From Spinacia oleracea (lineage: Eukaryota; Streptophyta; Magnoliopsida; Caryophyllales; Amaranthaceae), in NCBI RefSeq assembly GCF_020520425.1, contig NC_079487.1:8975501-9039500 (forward strand): a stretch of 64,000 bases of DNA, written 5' to 3'. Shown piece after piece: positions 44,273-56,292 of the stretch. Each line of letters begins with the position of its first letter. Position 1 is the stretch's first letter. Made by a program: the position numbers and the translations under genes. A model generated the notes under the pieces. That model made no database searches, was not told the origin of the DNA, and was given only the letters and a program-made list of their open reading frames with translations.

Positions 44273-47200
44273 TACTTTTCTCTTTCATTTTCAATAAGAA
44301 AGAAAAAGAAAACTAAACAACTCTACAGTGTGACCGTGTCTACCCATGAACTTTTATCTTCCCAATTTATTACTTATCTTTAGTTTCTTATCAATATCAA
44401 AAACCCAAAGGCCCAAACCTTCGATTTTAAAATTCCACTTCAATCAATTACAACTTACAAGTAGTAAATTAAATGTTCAAAATTCTTTATCATACCTCTA
44501 AATATCACTCTGGCCAATTTAAACTCCAGTTTAACCTTAATAAGCATCAATATTTAATTTTATATTCAATTTGTAATTTCTGCCCCCTCTTTAGTCGCCT
44601 TTATGTACACGTTCAATTCTCCCAATAAAATTAATAACCTCTTTCATCATCGGTTACTCTTGGCTTCCATAATAATTCACGGGGTTCCGTCTTTCATATG
44701 TCAATACATCATTTTGTTATAGGTTGAATTATAATTATTTTCTTAAACTCAGCTTGGTTGAAGCAATCTCGGTACTTAAGTTAACGTCTATTAGACTACT
44801 ACTAATTGAATTGCATTGTTTCAGTTTGATTTAGTTCTATTTTGTTGCTAATATATTTCATATCCATCTTTGTTTTGAACACAAGTATAATAATTATGGA
44901 GACACAGATTCTCAGATAGAATTCAATGGTTGGGTTCACTTGATTTTGCAAGTTCTTAGGAAGGTGACCTGTTTTCTTTTATTTGTTTATGGAGTACTCA
45001 GTCTCTTTTTTGGATTCTAAAATAACACATTGGCCTCAGATTTAATACTCCATAATGTATTACGAGTACAATTTAGATGTATGTATTCGTAAATTAGACA
45101 TTAACTACCAGGGAAGAGTAAAGATGACCAAAAGCTACAAGCAATGGTTTCTTTTTACAACATTAGTAGGAAATGGGTGAGATCCCGTCGCTTTCTTTCA
45201 GTCCTGGTTTCCATATGTGATATTTTTTTATAATGCAATTTATGTTAGTTCATTGAGCCGAATTGTGCACTGTAGTTTTGTTTCTTCTTTGTTTGATTGT
45301 GTAAAATTGAACATCCCTACATTAACAAAGAGATAAAAAACTTGGTCTTTACGTTATCTCAGCTCCTTTTTCTTGATTTGGAGACTTGGTAGTGTTATAA
45401 CAGAGGATAAACGTGTTTTTACTGCCGAATACATGATTCAATCAAGTGTGGCCTCAGTCAGTCCTCATAACAAATAGAAGGAAAAATCAATTAAGTGTAG
45501 CCTCATGCCTTTTTGTAAGGAGGATTTAATTTACTGATATTTTGTAGGAGAATGTGCCATAATCTCTTCTAAAAGATAGTGTTAGTGTTACTACAAAAGT
45601 GTGGCTACTCCTAAAATGACAAGGAAGAAAGTAATGAAAGAGAATGTGCCATAATCTCTCCTACATTACATTCTTCCAATCTTCCTTCTTTTACTTTGAA
45701 GTGCTTTAGTGTTGTGTGGCCAAGACCTATGACTTCTGAAGGATGATTTTTTTTTTAAAAAATTAATCATCTTCAAATTGTAGAAAAATGTTGTAGAACA
45801 CTAACTCTGTGGGAAACTGTTGCATGGTTAATGATTGTCAAAGATATTTTTGATGAGCCTAATGAGCTAGCTATGGTTTTTGGAATGGCAAGGGAAAGGG
45901 TTGTTTAGACTGATTTTAAAAAAACCCATAAATATACAAAAGATAGGAGACGATACAACATTATTATGAAATGCATTGGCAATGGATGGGTCAAATTGAT
46001 ATTGAAAAAGGGCCCAAAAATGTTATAATAAAAAAACAAACACTTTGGTCTCAAATGGATTTCCGAACTTAACCCAAGTTTCTTGGTATTGTAATATCAA
46101 GAAACTTCATCAAAACTACTTTGGAACTGTTTGAATGTGCCCAAACAAGCTTCATCAAAACTACTAATTTGGCTGCTATAGGGGTCAGTACCATTGATCA
46201 TCTTTTTTCTTAATTGTATCTCCATTCAAGTGTATTTCTGGTTCATATGTGCAACTGGTTCCGTGCAATTGATGAGAATGTCAACTTCAAGAAGAAGGTT
46301 TTCTATGCAGCTGTGATTACTTGTATGAGTTGTATGTACAAGATATGGAAAGGGACAAAGTTCTGCGAAACTTGATGTTGCTATCAAGCAACTCTCATTT
46401 GCCAATTTAAGTTGGGATTCATTAAAATAATAAACCAATTTCTTAATTTATGAAGTAACTGATTTAGGCTAAGATAATATAAATATCAAAAGGAGTAATT
46501 TGGTTTGAATTTATACCCTCACTATAGCTTGGTCGGAGTAATAACCAACAACGACAACAACACAAAAAAGAGAGAAAGTGGAGGAAGAATAAACAACAAT
46601 AATAGCAAATTAGCAACAATCACCAGGAGAACAATAGGAACAACGTACAACAATAATGTCGAGAACGACACCAGCGAAACAACCCAGCAACCACGCTGCG
46701 ACGCCGACAGTCAGAAGGGATGGTGGCGGTGGCGGTGGCGGCGAACCTCCGAACCTGAAACAACAACCAGAGGAGTGATAGAATCAAGGAGAAGTTAGGG
46801 TTTAGGTGATTTGGGGTTTTCTTTTCTTCAATTCAATTAATTGATGGGATAAGTTCAAGGAATTACCAATCGGTGGAGTAACTAGATCGACAAGAACAAC
46901 GGCGACTTGAACCAAGGATGACCAACGAAAGAAGAGAGAGGGAAGATCAGAAGCAGAAACACCAACAGTCAACCACCATGAGCGCTACATCAACACCGAC
47001 CATGGCAACCGTGTTATCGTTAATAAAACGGTGAGGGGTGGTAGCAACAACAAGGAGAGAAAGAGAGGAGGCGTGGGGAATAGAAAGTCAAACTCTAAAA
47101 ATAGAAAGTCTTGATAAAATGATAAGTACTCCGTAACATGTACTCCGTACTTACTACTTAGGTTATAGCCTAGGCTATTGTGGTTCTGCTTCACCACTCC

Positions 47201-47310
47201 GATGAAAATGATTTGGCAGATGGAGTCATGGAGAATTCTATTTTGTCTCTTAAAGGCCACTGCAAAAATTTAGTAAACTTGGTAGATAGGAAAGAAACTT
47301 CGAGGGAGGT
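44273..47310. other. Intergenic stretch with no supported gene
   Basis: Low-complexity AT-rich sequence. It contains a near-perfect 15-bp-arm hairpin (46076-46107) and a pair of direct repeats GAGAATGTGCCATAATCTCT (about 45550 and 45640). A CAA/GA-rich block (46540-47000) on the minus strand looks like a gene leader with AACCCTAACTTCTCC, but no coding frame of a known family follows. Confidence 0.4.
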
Positions 47311-47807
47311 TACATCGCTGGTAACCAGCGGTACAATTACTCCATACCCGGGGTAAAATGGTAATTTCATCTCATGAATTGAAAAGTCAAACAAAGTACT
47401 ACATATGAGCAAAAATGACAGTAATTAGTACAACAATGACAGTTTTTTAATACAACAATGACAGTATTTATGCAAACGATGACAAAACTTATATAACACT
47501 TGTATACATACTTTTACCCATTCATTTAATATGCAACACTTTTATCCATTCATTTAAATGGTCTCTTTACTTTTTATATTTCATTACAGTTGTATACAAA
47601 ATTTCCTTTTTTGGGTGATTGTGACAGTATTTTAATACAACAATGACAGTATATATACAACAATGACAATATTTATATTAGAAATGACAGTATATAACAA
47701 GTTCACAACACTTTTACACATTTATTTGAAGGTGGGCCATGTTTCCAATTTTTTTTATTTTTTAAAGTGGGTATGGGGTGCTTATTTCGCTGGTTACCAG
47801 CGATGTA
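47311..47807. mobile_element. TIR element with self-palindromic ends (about 497 bp)
   Basis: Identical inverted ends TACATCGCTGGTAACCAGCG at 47311-47330 and 47788-47807; each contains the palindrome CGCTGGT-ACCAGCG. The interior is AT-rich with about seven dispersed ACAATGACAGTAT-like units (47410-47700). Flanking TA may be the duplication. The superfamily is not assigned. Confidence 0.75.
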
Positions 47808-47992
47808 GACAACCTCAGAAACTTCCACCCATATTCAAGTAATTGGACTAATAATAAAATTAACAGACTTGGTTAATTAACGGCACCCAAGGTAAATAAA
47901 ACCAATTTCCAAATGTTTCAATGACTTCCTACCCAAATAACTCTCTTTAAAATTTTAAAAACCTTTTACAAAATATTTTTTACCAAAATTCA

Positions 47993-48327
47993 TAAGAGCA
48001 TCTCCAATGGTTACATATAGGGACTAGCTTGCAATTTTCATAAATTTTCTAGCTACTAGCCAACCATTGGAGTACATATGAACAATTAGCCAAGTTAAGC
48101 AAATTTGCTCTACAAAGCTAATTAGCTCGGGAAAAAAAGAACGCAACAGAAAATTTGTTTATTTGATAAACATGTGTATTGTAATAAAAATAAATTAAAA
48201 AAATGGTTTAAAACTCAAGCAACTTGCTAACCATTGGAGCAAAATACATATGTCAAAATAGTAGCTTGAAATTTTGATGTGGCAAATGAAAGCAACTTAC
48301 TAATTAGCTTACCATTAAAGATGCTTT
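47993..48327. mobile_element. MITE with AGCATCTCCAATGG ends (about 335 bp)
   Basis: The left end TAAGAGCATCTCCAATGGT and the inverse of the right end TAAAGCATCTTTAATGGT pair with few mismatches. CCATTGGAG also recurs internally (48063, 48232). A TAA-like target would suit PIF/Tourist, but class is uncertain. Confidence 0.6.
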
Positions 48328-49480
48328 AAGAGTTTAAAATAAAATAGAAAGTTAAATTAAAATAAACTCTATTTATTTTATTTCTCACTCGAAGCCCAAG
48401 TCCAAGCCCAACTGAGCTAAGAAAATGACCTATAGAATAAACAACAAAATTCCACAATTAGATTGGGAGCAACTAACAGCTCTCCCAGCTCAAGTATAAG
48501 TGTATAACCAATTAAATAGAAATAATAAGAATCATAGAATATAGATCACACCAAAAATAACCTACATAGGAAACATTTGATCATAAATTGAAATACAAAT
48601 TTATAAAGAATCCTTCAAAAGATATTAACAAGTAAATTAAAGGGGATGGTTACCTAAATACATTTCCAAGTACAATAAATTGGTAAAATTAATATCATTT
48701 ATAATTTGGAGGTAAGAATAAAGCGCAAGTGAATCGCAAGACACCGTTCCTATACAGTCAAAGTCGGAAATACTTCCTTCGAGAATACGTATCTAGTCTA
48801 AGTATGGCCACACTCTCAACCTAGTAGACAGCACCCGAAATTTACTAGAGTCGAACGACGACAATGAAATAAAATAGTATACTCAAGGAAATCTGTTTGT
48901 TAGAGTCGCATGCTCCACTCCAATGGGAATTCGACCCTCCGAATATCTTAATCTCAAAAACCATTTCGAAGGGTGAACCAAGTCACATAAAATAATAGGT
49001 CTTAAAATTATCAAAATTATATTATATCGAAAATTTAGAGTCACCGCAACCTCGTAGTTAACGACTTAAACTCCGGAATTCCATTTCTCAAAATAAGTGA
49101 ATCTTAATATTAAAATAAATAGTTAGTGTTGTTCCAAGAGCAGGAGTAAAAACATAATTCCCATATTAATTTCAACAGTACACGGTGACATATATTCCAC
49201 CAAAATAAAACCACTAACACACATATATGAAATAAATAAGCAATGCCAACAACACTTTGACTGAATACCAAAAGCAACATCACTAATACTACGTACTTCA
49301 CGCCTCACATACTCGCCCAAGCAACCATTCCTTAGCAGCGACTATATCCTTAAGAAGCCCAACATAAGCAGTACATGAATGACAAACAACACTCAGACTT
49401 GTCACTTGTGCTTAACAATAACCCACAAATATACTCCTAAAACTCTAACAAAACTCATCGTCGATTAAGATGGTACATAC
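48328..49480. other. Stretch next to the Ale-type element, nothing recognised
   Basis: Moderately AT-rich single-copy-looking sequence with short frames only. It may include old LTR debris, but no end or domain supports that. Confidence 0.35.
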
Positions 49481-49644
49481 TGTGAAACTAATCTGACGAA
49501 TAATGCTCAAAGTTGTGTATTCTCATTAATTCATCTCTGTATTATATTATATCGGGAAGGGTTAATTAGGTAACTCAGTATCTATAGGACACTACAATAT
49601 TAACATAATATACTATCGTATATTCCGTATATCCTATCGTAACA
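49481..49644 (-). repeat. 3' LTR of the Ale-like element (164 bp)
   Basis: On the minus strand it starts TGTTACGATAGG just after the purine tract TTGAGGGGGA and ends GTTTCACA. The partner LTR is outside the window, so the inner end rests on TG...CA and purine-tract position only. Confidence 0.65.
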
Positions 49645-49650
49645 TCCCCC

Positions 49651-51496
49651 TCAAGGTGGAGCATGAAGATCTCGAATGCCCATCTTGTTTAGAAAAAACT
49701 CAAATTGCGCCTTCCCCAACGCTTTGGTGAAAATATCCGCTAACTGAACCTTCGTTGATACATACGAAGGGCAGATAATCCCCTCCTTGATTGCATCGCG
49801 AATAAAATGACAATCCGACTCAATATGTTTTGTCCGCTCATGAAACACTGGGTTCTGTGCAATATGCAATGCAGACTGACTATCACAGAACATACTCATA
49901 CCTTGCTTGTGCGATACTCCCAAATCGCGTAGTAGTTGCTTCAACCACTTTAATTCACACGTCAATGCAGCCATCGAACGGTATTCGGCCTCTGCCGACG
50001 AACGAGAAACAGTGTGTTGTTTCTTGGTCTTCCAAGACACCGGAGACAAACCAAGTAGCACAAACCATCCAGTCAGTGAGCGACGAGTCACCGGACAACT
50101 CGCCCAATCCGAGTCACACCATCCCTCTAACTGTAATGCACTATCCGGTCGAAGTAGAATGCCTTGACCCGGACACTTTTTCAAGTACCGTATCACTCGC
50201 AGAGCCGCTTCCCAATGTTCCTCTTTTGGTGCTTGCATGAACTGTGACAGAATATGTATGGAGTATGCCAAATCTGGTCGTGTAACGGCCAAATAAATCA
50301 AACGCCCAATCAAACGCCTATATTTTTCACCATCTACCAATAATTCTGCCCCGTCTGCCAATGCTAGTTTATGATTCTGTTCCATCGGAAAATCCACGGG
50401 CTTCGCACCCAACAATCCAGTCTCTGAAATAATATCCAAGGCATATTTCCTCTGATAAACGTAAAACCCATGACTACTACGTGCCACCTCTAGCCCAAGA
50501 AAATATTTCAGAGCCCCTAAATCCTTCATTTTAAAGCATTCACTCAAGTATGCCTTAAAACTCTCCAAAGCAAAACCATTATTTCCTGCGATAATCATGT
50601 CGTCAACATAAATAAGTACACTCAATTGCAACGTACCTTTGGAGAGAGTAAACAAAGAATAATCGGAATACGATTGCTTAAAGCCATAGGACTTCAGGGC
50701 CGTAGATAACTTCTCAAACCAACATCGGGGAGCCTGTTTCAAGCCATACAATGACTTTCTCATTCTACAAACTTTATCGGATTTATTATGCTGGAACCCA
50801 GGAGGGATCTTCATATAGATTTCTTCCTCTAAATCACCATGTAAGAAAGCATTATGGACATCCATCTTGCACCTCCCAATTCTTTACTGCTGCAACTGCC
50901 AAAAACGTGCGGACTGTCGCCATTTTTTCCACGGGAGCAAATATTTCATTATAATCTAGCCCTTCCTCTTGATGATTTCCCAGACAGACTAGCCTTGCTT
51001 TTAGACGAAGCAAGTTCCCATCCTCGTCACGCTTTTCAGTGTACACCCACTTGCTTCCAAGTGCTTTCTTTCCTGCCGGCAAATTTTCCAATGTCCAAGT
51101 TCCTTGTTCCTCGAGAGCATCAATCTCAGCCGCCATTGCTTTTCGCCATCCCTCATGTTTCATAGCTTGTTTAAATGTTTTAGGTGCCTTTTCTTCCTGC
51201 AATGCTGCAATAAAATTTATGTGTTTTGACGAAAAACGTTCATAATTCACAAAATATGTGATAGGATAAGGAGTACCTGAGGTCGATGAAGTCGAGGATG
51301 AACATTCAGAAGCACTACATTTTTTCTGTATCGTGTGCATCACACAATCTCGCAATCTCGTACTATAAATTTTTTCACGCTTCCCTCTCCCCAACTCCCT
51401 ATCTCCCTCTCTCGTCCTTGTACTCCCTGCCTGGTGCTCACTCACACCCTCAAACTCACGTTGCACTACCTGCTGATCAGCAGCAGCAGCATGCTA
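49651..51496 (-). pseudogene. Ale-like copia RT and RNase H, one frameshift
   Basis: The N-terminal part (51466-50852) carries the linker end, then the copia RT entry blocks WRKAMAAEIDALEEQGTW, LGSKWVYTEKRDEDG and RLKARLVCLGN. Two bases are missing near 50862-50867, where VQ should run into MDVHNAFLHGDL, and the frame continues as 50865-49651 (404 codons). That part has LYGLKQAPRCW, the polymerase active site YVDDMIIAG, the RNase H block CDSDWASCPVTRRSLTGW, RSSAEAEYRSMA and the terminal ADIFTKALG. The frame is open at its left to about 51496, where the inserted LTR begins. Retrotransposon gene, not host. Confidence 0.9.
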
Positions 51497-51500
51497 GGTT

Positions 51501-52880
51501 TGTTAGGTTATGATACATATGAATAAACATAAATCATGCGGAAAAACTATAAAGCCAGGAAACATATTATTAACACATAATCATTTAGCCTAATTCAGAT
51601 GCATACACTTTATAGCGTGCCCTCCCTAGCTGCGCCCGAACCGAACAAGAACAAGTCTTTAGGACTCCAAGTGTCGTCCCTCCGTAGATAGTCCACAGCA
51701 CGTCCGGATCCGCCTTAAGCTTGACCAACTAGAATCACCCTTAAGGTTCCTTAGATTTTCGGCTATTTGGGTGCAAGTGTTTGGCTGATTTTTGCTTAAA
51801 AATCTTACCTTGAATACTTCAATAATCGTCTATTAAATATGTGACCCTATGCCTATATTTATAGAGTTTATGGAAAGGAATTATAATCCTACTAGGATAT
51901 GGATTTATTAATTAGAATCCTATTTGAACTCTAAATAATAAATTTAATCTATTAGGATTAGAATTTAAACATTGCACGAATTCCGATAGGATTAGGATTC
52001 GTTTACGAACACGAGTGTCGCACGACCACGAGGGACGCACGCACCCGCGCAGGCCTTGCGGCCCACACGAGTGGGCGCGGCCTCGCAGCCCACGAGCATA
52101 CGCTCCAGCGCGCGTGCCTACGGCCTTGCTGGGCCTGGCGAGGCTGTGGCCTTCGTGTTGGGCGCTTGGCTTGCTGGACGCGGGCCTGGCTTTGTGCTGG
52201 GCCTTCGTCTGGCAAGCCTCGTCCGATGCTAATTCGTACGATGCGCTTCTGATTAAATTCCCGGTTCCGAAATTCATTTCTGATACGACCAATATTTAAT
52301 ATTTCCGATTCCGGAATTATTTTCCGTTTCGAACAAATATTTAATATTTCCGTTTCCGGAATTATTTTCCGATTCCGATAATATTTCCGATTCAGACAAT
52401 ATTTCCGTTTCCGGCAGTATTTCCGATTCCGGCAATATTTCCATTTTCATTAACATTTTCCGATACGTACCATGTTTCCGTTTCCGGCAACATCTACGAC
52501 TTGGATAATATTCATATTTCCGATACGATCCATATTTCCGTTTCCGGCAATATCATCGTTTCCGGAGTATTCATTTCTTGCTTGTGACGATCTTAGCTCC
52601 CATTGAAACCAAGATCCGTCGATTCCGAATATCCATAGATGGAGTATTTAATGCCATGAAATACTTGATCCGTTTACGTACTATTTGTGTGACCCTACGG
52701 GTTCAGTCAAGAGTAAGCTGTGGATTAATATCAGTAATTCCACTTGAACTGAAGCGGCCTCTAGCTAGGCATTCAGCTCACTTGATCTCACTGAATTATT
52801 AACTTGTTAATTAATACTGAACCGCATTTATTAGACTTAATATTATATGCATACTTGGACCAAGGGCACTATTTCCTCCA
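51501..52880 (-). repeat. 3' LTR of nested copia (1,380 bp)
   Basis: TGTTAGG...TCCTCCA on the plus strand, bordered by the purine tract. It contains a GC-rich island (52010-52230), a TTCCGG repeat zone (52260-52570) and a TATA box (minus, 51854-51863). The GC-rich island differs strongly from that of the 5' LTR. Confidence 0.9.
51854..51863 (-). promoter_or_regulatory. TATA box in the 3' LTR
   Basis: The minus strand reads CTATAAATATAGG, at the position conserved among the sister LTRs. Confidence 0.5.
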
Positions 52881-52889
52881 GTCTCCCAC
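52881..52889 (-). other. Polypurine tract
   Basis: Minus-strand GTGGGAGAC lies directly before the 3' LTR start TGGAGG. It is preceded by a stem GGACAAGTG/CACTTGTCC around 52885-52911. Confidence 0.75.
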
Positions 52890-53744
52890 TTGTCCTTAGG
52901 GACAAGTGTGCATTTCCTAATTCCTTTGCCTCTCAATGCTTGCTCTTGAACATAAGGTAAGAGTTGTCATCCTTATTATGTCCAGAGGTGTTTCTCGGTT
53001 TCAGAGTTCAACTGATCAAATAAACAGATAATCATAGCCTATGATTCATCCGAGCACGGCCATGGATTTTATAGTTTCTAGGTCTCCGAGTGGCCTTATA
53101 CAACTTTTAAGCATCTCATCCCGATTTATGGGAGGACAAATCCAATCTTGCGATCTTGAGATTAGACTTCGTTTGATAGGTGATTACCTGAGCGTTGCCT
53201 TTATAGCCTCCTTTTACGGTGCGACGGTTGGTCAACGTCAAAGCAATCAGTTCTCAAACAAGTAATCTCAAATCACTCATGTATTGAGGATTTAGTGTCT
53301 AATAATTTTAATGAAATTTACTTATGACAGATTTTCATCTCTTACAGTAAAGTTTCATAGGTCTGTCCGATACTAGTCTTCCCAAAGTAAGTATCTATGC
53401 AAATGATTATGACATTGCCATGTCCACATAGTTCAAGAAATAGAACTACTAGTCATCTTGCATTCTAGTCGTCTAACGTTTTCTATGCGTCCAATTTTAT
53501 AGAAAACTCCGACCAGGGACCATTTTCAACTTTTGACATTCAAGTTCACTTGATAGACATTTCTTAGTCACAGGACTGGTCCTGACAGTCTATCTTGAAT
53601 ATTTCGTCAAATTGAAGGGACTCATCATTTAATAAACCACAAATTAAATGGAAAAATGAATTCTATTCATTCATCGTGAATGATTAACCAATAATGTTTT
53701 ACAAAGTATTAAACTCTAAAACTTTAAAACATCAAATAAGGACA

Positions 53745-55367
53745 TCAAAGCCATTCTCCAATATGCTTGATTCCCATAGCTGCAGTGTGCGAGTTGTGCT
53801 TCGCCTGCGGCAGAGGTTTAGTCAATGGATCTGATATGTTGTCATTAGTTCCAATCTTTCTTATCTCGACTTCTTTTCTTTCAACGAACTCTCGTAGAAG
53901 GTGAAATTTACGAAGTACATGCTTGACTCTTTGGTGGTGTCTAGGCTCCTTTGCCTGTGCAATAGCTCCGTTATTATCACAATACAGGGCTATTTGTCCT
54001 TTGATGGAGGGGACTACACCAAGTTCACCTATGAACTTCCTTAGCCATATAGCTTCCTTTGCTGCTTCATGTGCATCAATGTACTCCGCTTCAGTTGTAG
54101 AATCCGCAATGGTGCTTTTCTTAGCACTTTTCCAGCTTACTGCACCTCCGTTGAGGCAGAAGACAAACCCAGACTGTGATCTGAAATCATCTTTGTCAGT
54201 TTGGAAACTTGTGTCCGTATAGCCTTTAACAATTAATTCATCATCTCCACCATAGACCAGGAAGTCATCTTTGTGCCTTTTCAGGTACTTCAGAATATTC
54301 TTGGCAGCAGTCCAATGTGCCTCTCCTGGGTCTGACTGGTATCTGCTCGTAGTACTGAGTGCGTACGCAATATCCGGGCGTGTACATATCATAGCATACA
54401 TTATTGAACCAATCAATGATGCATACGGAATCCCATTCATTCGTCTACGCTCATCAAGTGTTTTTGGGCACTGAGTCATGCTTAGAGTCATTCCATGAGA
54501 CATGGGTAGGTAGCCTCGCTTGGAGTCTGCCATATTGAATGTTTCAAGCACCTTATTGATATAAGTGCTTTGACTGAGTCCAATCATCTTTTTAGATCTA
54601 TCTCTATAAATCTTGATACTCAGTATGTACTGTGCTTCTCCTAGATCCTTCATCGAAAAACATTTCCCAAGCCAAATCTTGACAGAGTTCAACATAGGAA
54701 TGTCATTTCGGATAAGTAATATGTCATCGACATATAATACTAGAAAAGAAATTTTTCTCCCGCTGACCTTCTTGTATACACAAGATTCGTCTGCGTTCTT
54801 GATGAAACGAAAGTCACTGACTGCTTCATCAAAACGTATATTCCAGCTCCTTGATGCTTGTTTCAATCCATAGATTGATTTCTTAAGCTTGCATACCTTT
54901 TTAGCATTCTTTGGATCCTCAAAACCCTCAGGATGTGTCATAAACACAGTTTCTGTTAATACGCCGTTTAAGAAAGCGATTTTGACATCCATATGTCATA
55001 TTTCGTAATCGTAATATGCAGCGATTGCTAACATTATCCGAATAGACTTTAGCATTGCAACTGGTGAAAAGGTTTCATCGTAATCCACACCATGGACTTG
55101 CCTGTAACCTTTTGCAACCAATCTAGCTTTGAAAACTTTAAGTTTCACATCCTTGTCCTTTTTCAGTTTGAAAACCCATTTGCTTCCAATGGCTTGGTAG
55201 CCATCTAGCAAATCGACCAAATCCCAAACTTGGTTTTCAGACATGGAGTCTAATTCAGATTGCATGGCTTCTTGCCATTTCTTGGAGCTAGGGCTCGTCA
55301 TAGCTTGTTTGTAAATCGCAGGTTCATCACTTTCAAGTAATAGAACTTCATAGCTCTCGTTCGTCAA
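53745..55367 (-). pseudogene. Copia RT and RNase H of nested element, stop codon
   Basis: The first segment (55367-54996) carries WQEAMQSELDSMSENQVWDLVD, GSKWVFKLKKD, ARLVAKGYRQVHGVDYDETF and MLKSIRIMLAIAA. It ends in TGA exactly where the conserved Trp of IWQMDVK is expected. The next segment (54992-53745) continues MDVKIAFLNG, SIYGLKQASRSW, the active site LYVDDILLI and then RNase H with DFRSQSGFVFCLNGGAVSWKS and TTEAEYIDAHEAAKEA. LYVDDILLIRND has Arg where Gly is usual. The style resembles Tork/Angela-type copia; lineage not certain. Confidence 0.9.
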
Positions 55368-55427
55368 AATACCTAAGTACCTTTCCAGTTGAGATCTATA
55401 TCTCTGCGATCTACGCGGGGTTACATT

Positions 55428-56292
55428 TCAAGATGGTCCTTGATTCTCACCAGATACTTCTAAAGATATCCGAGTTTCATCATGAATGTCATCTTGAGCA
55501 TTCTCTAGAGTTTGTTGTTCAACTCGAATTTCTCCGAGGTCTACTTTTCTCCCACTTGTCATTTTGGAAATGTGATCTCTTTCCAAAAAGATACCATCTC
55601 GAGCAACAAACACCTTGTTCTCAGATGTATTGTAGAAGTAATACCCCTTTGTTTCCTTTGGATAACCCACAAGGATACATTTGTCAGATTTTGGATGAAG
55701 TTTGTCTGAAATTAATCGTTTGACGTATACTTCACATCCCCAAATCTTAAGAAAATACACTTTTGGAGGCTTTCCAAACCATAACACATATGGAGTCTTT
55801 TCAACAACTTTAGACGGAGCTCTATTTATAGTGAGTGCAGCTGTATTTAGTGCATGTTCCCAAAACTCTATTGGAAGTTCCGCCTGACCCATCATTGATC
55901 TAACCATGTCTAGCAAGGTTCTATTCCTCCGTTCCGACACACCGTTCCATTGTGGTGTTCCAGGAGGAGTCAATTATGATAGAATTCCACATTCTTTCAG
56001 ATGGTCATCAAATTCATAGCTAAGATATTCGCCGCCTCTGTTAGACTGCAATGCCTTAATCTTCTTGCCTAATTGATTCTCTACTTCACTCTGAAATTCC
56101 TTGAATTTGTCAAAGGATTCAGACTTATGCTTCATTAGGTAGACATAACCATATCTACTGAAGTCATCAGTGAAAGTGATAAGTAGCTGAAACCACCTCT
56201 AGCATTTGTACTCATTGGTCCGCATACATCTGTATGGATTAAACCCAATAGTTCAGTTTCTCTTTCTCCAACATTAGAGAAAGGTTGCTTTG
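55428..56292 (-). pseudogene. Copia integrase of nested element, frameshifted
   Basis: The core domain is split. In the 56292-55974 stretch the second catalytic motif reads LQSNRGGEYLSYEF, with Asn in place of the catalytic Asp of SDRGGEY. After a frame break the 55973-55428 part continues with TPQWNGVSERRNRTLLDM, holding the catalytic Glu, then the C-terminal WEHALNTAALTINRAPS and FLKIWGCEVYVKRL blocks. Integration activity should be lost in this copy. Confidence 0.85.

Noticed and set aside
46505..46798. 97-codon Asn/Thr/Arg-rich plus-strand frame
   Set aside because: Composition is CAA/GA low complexity; no domain, and the minus strand looks more like a gene leader.
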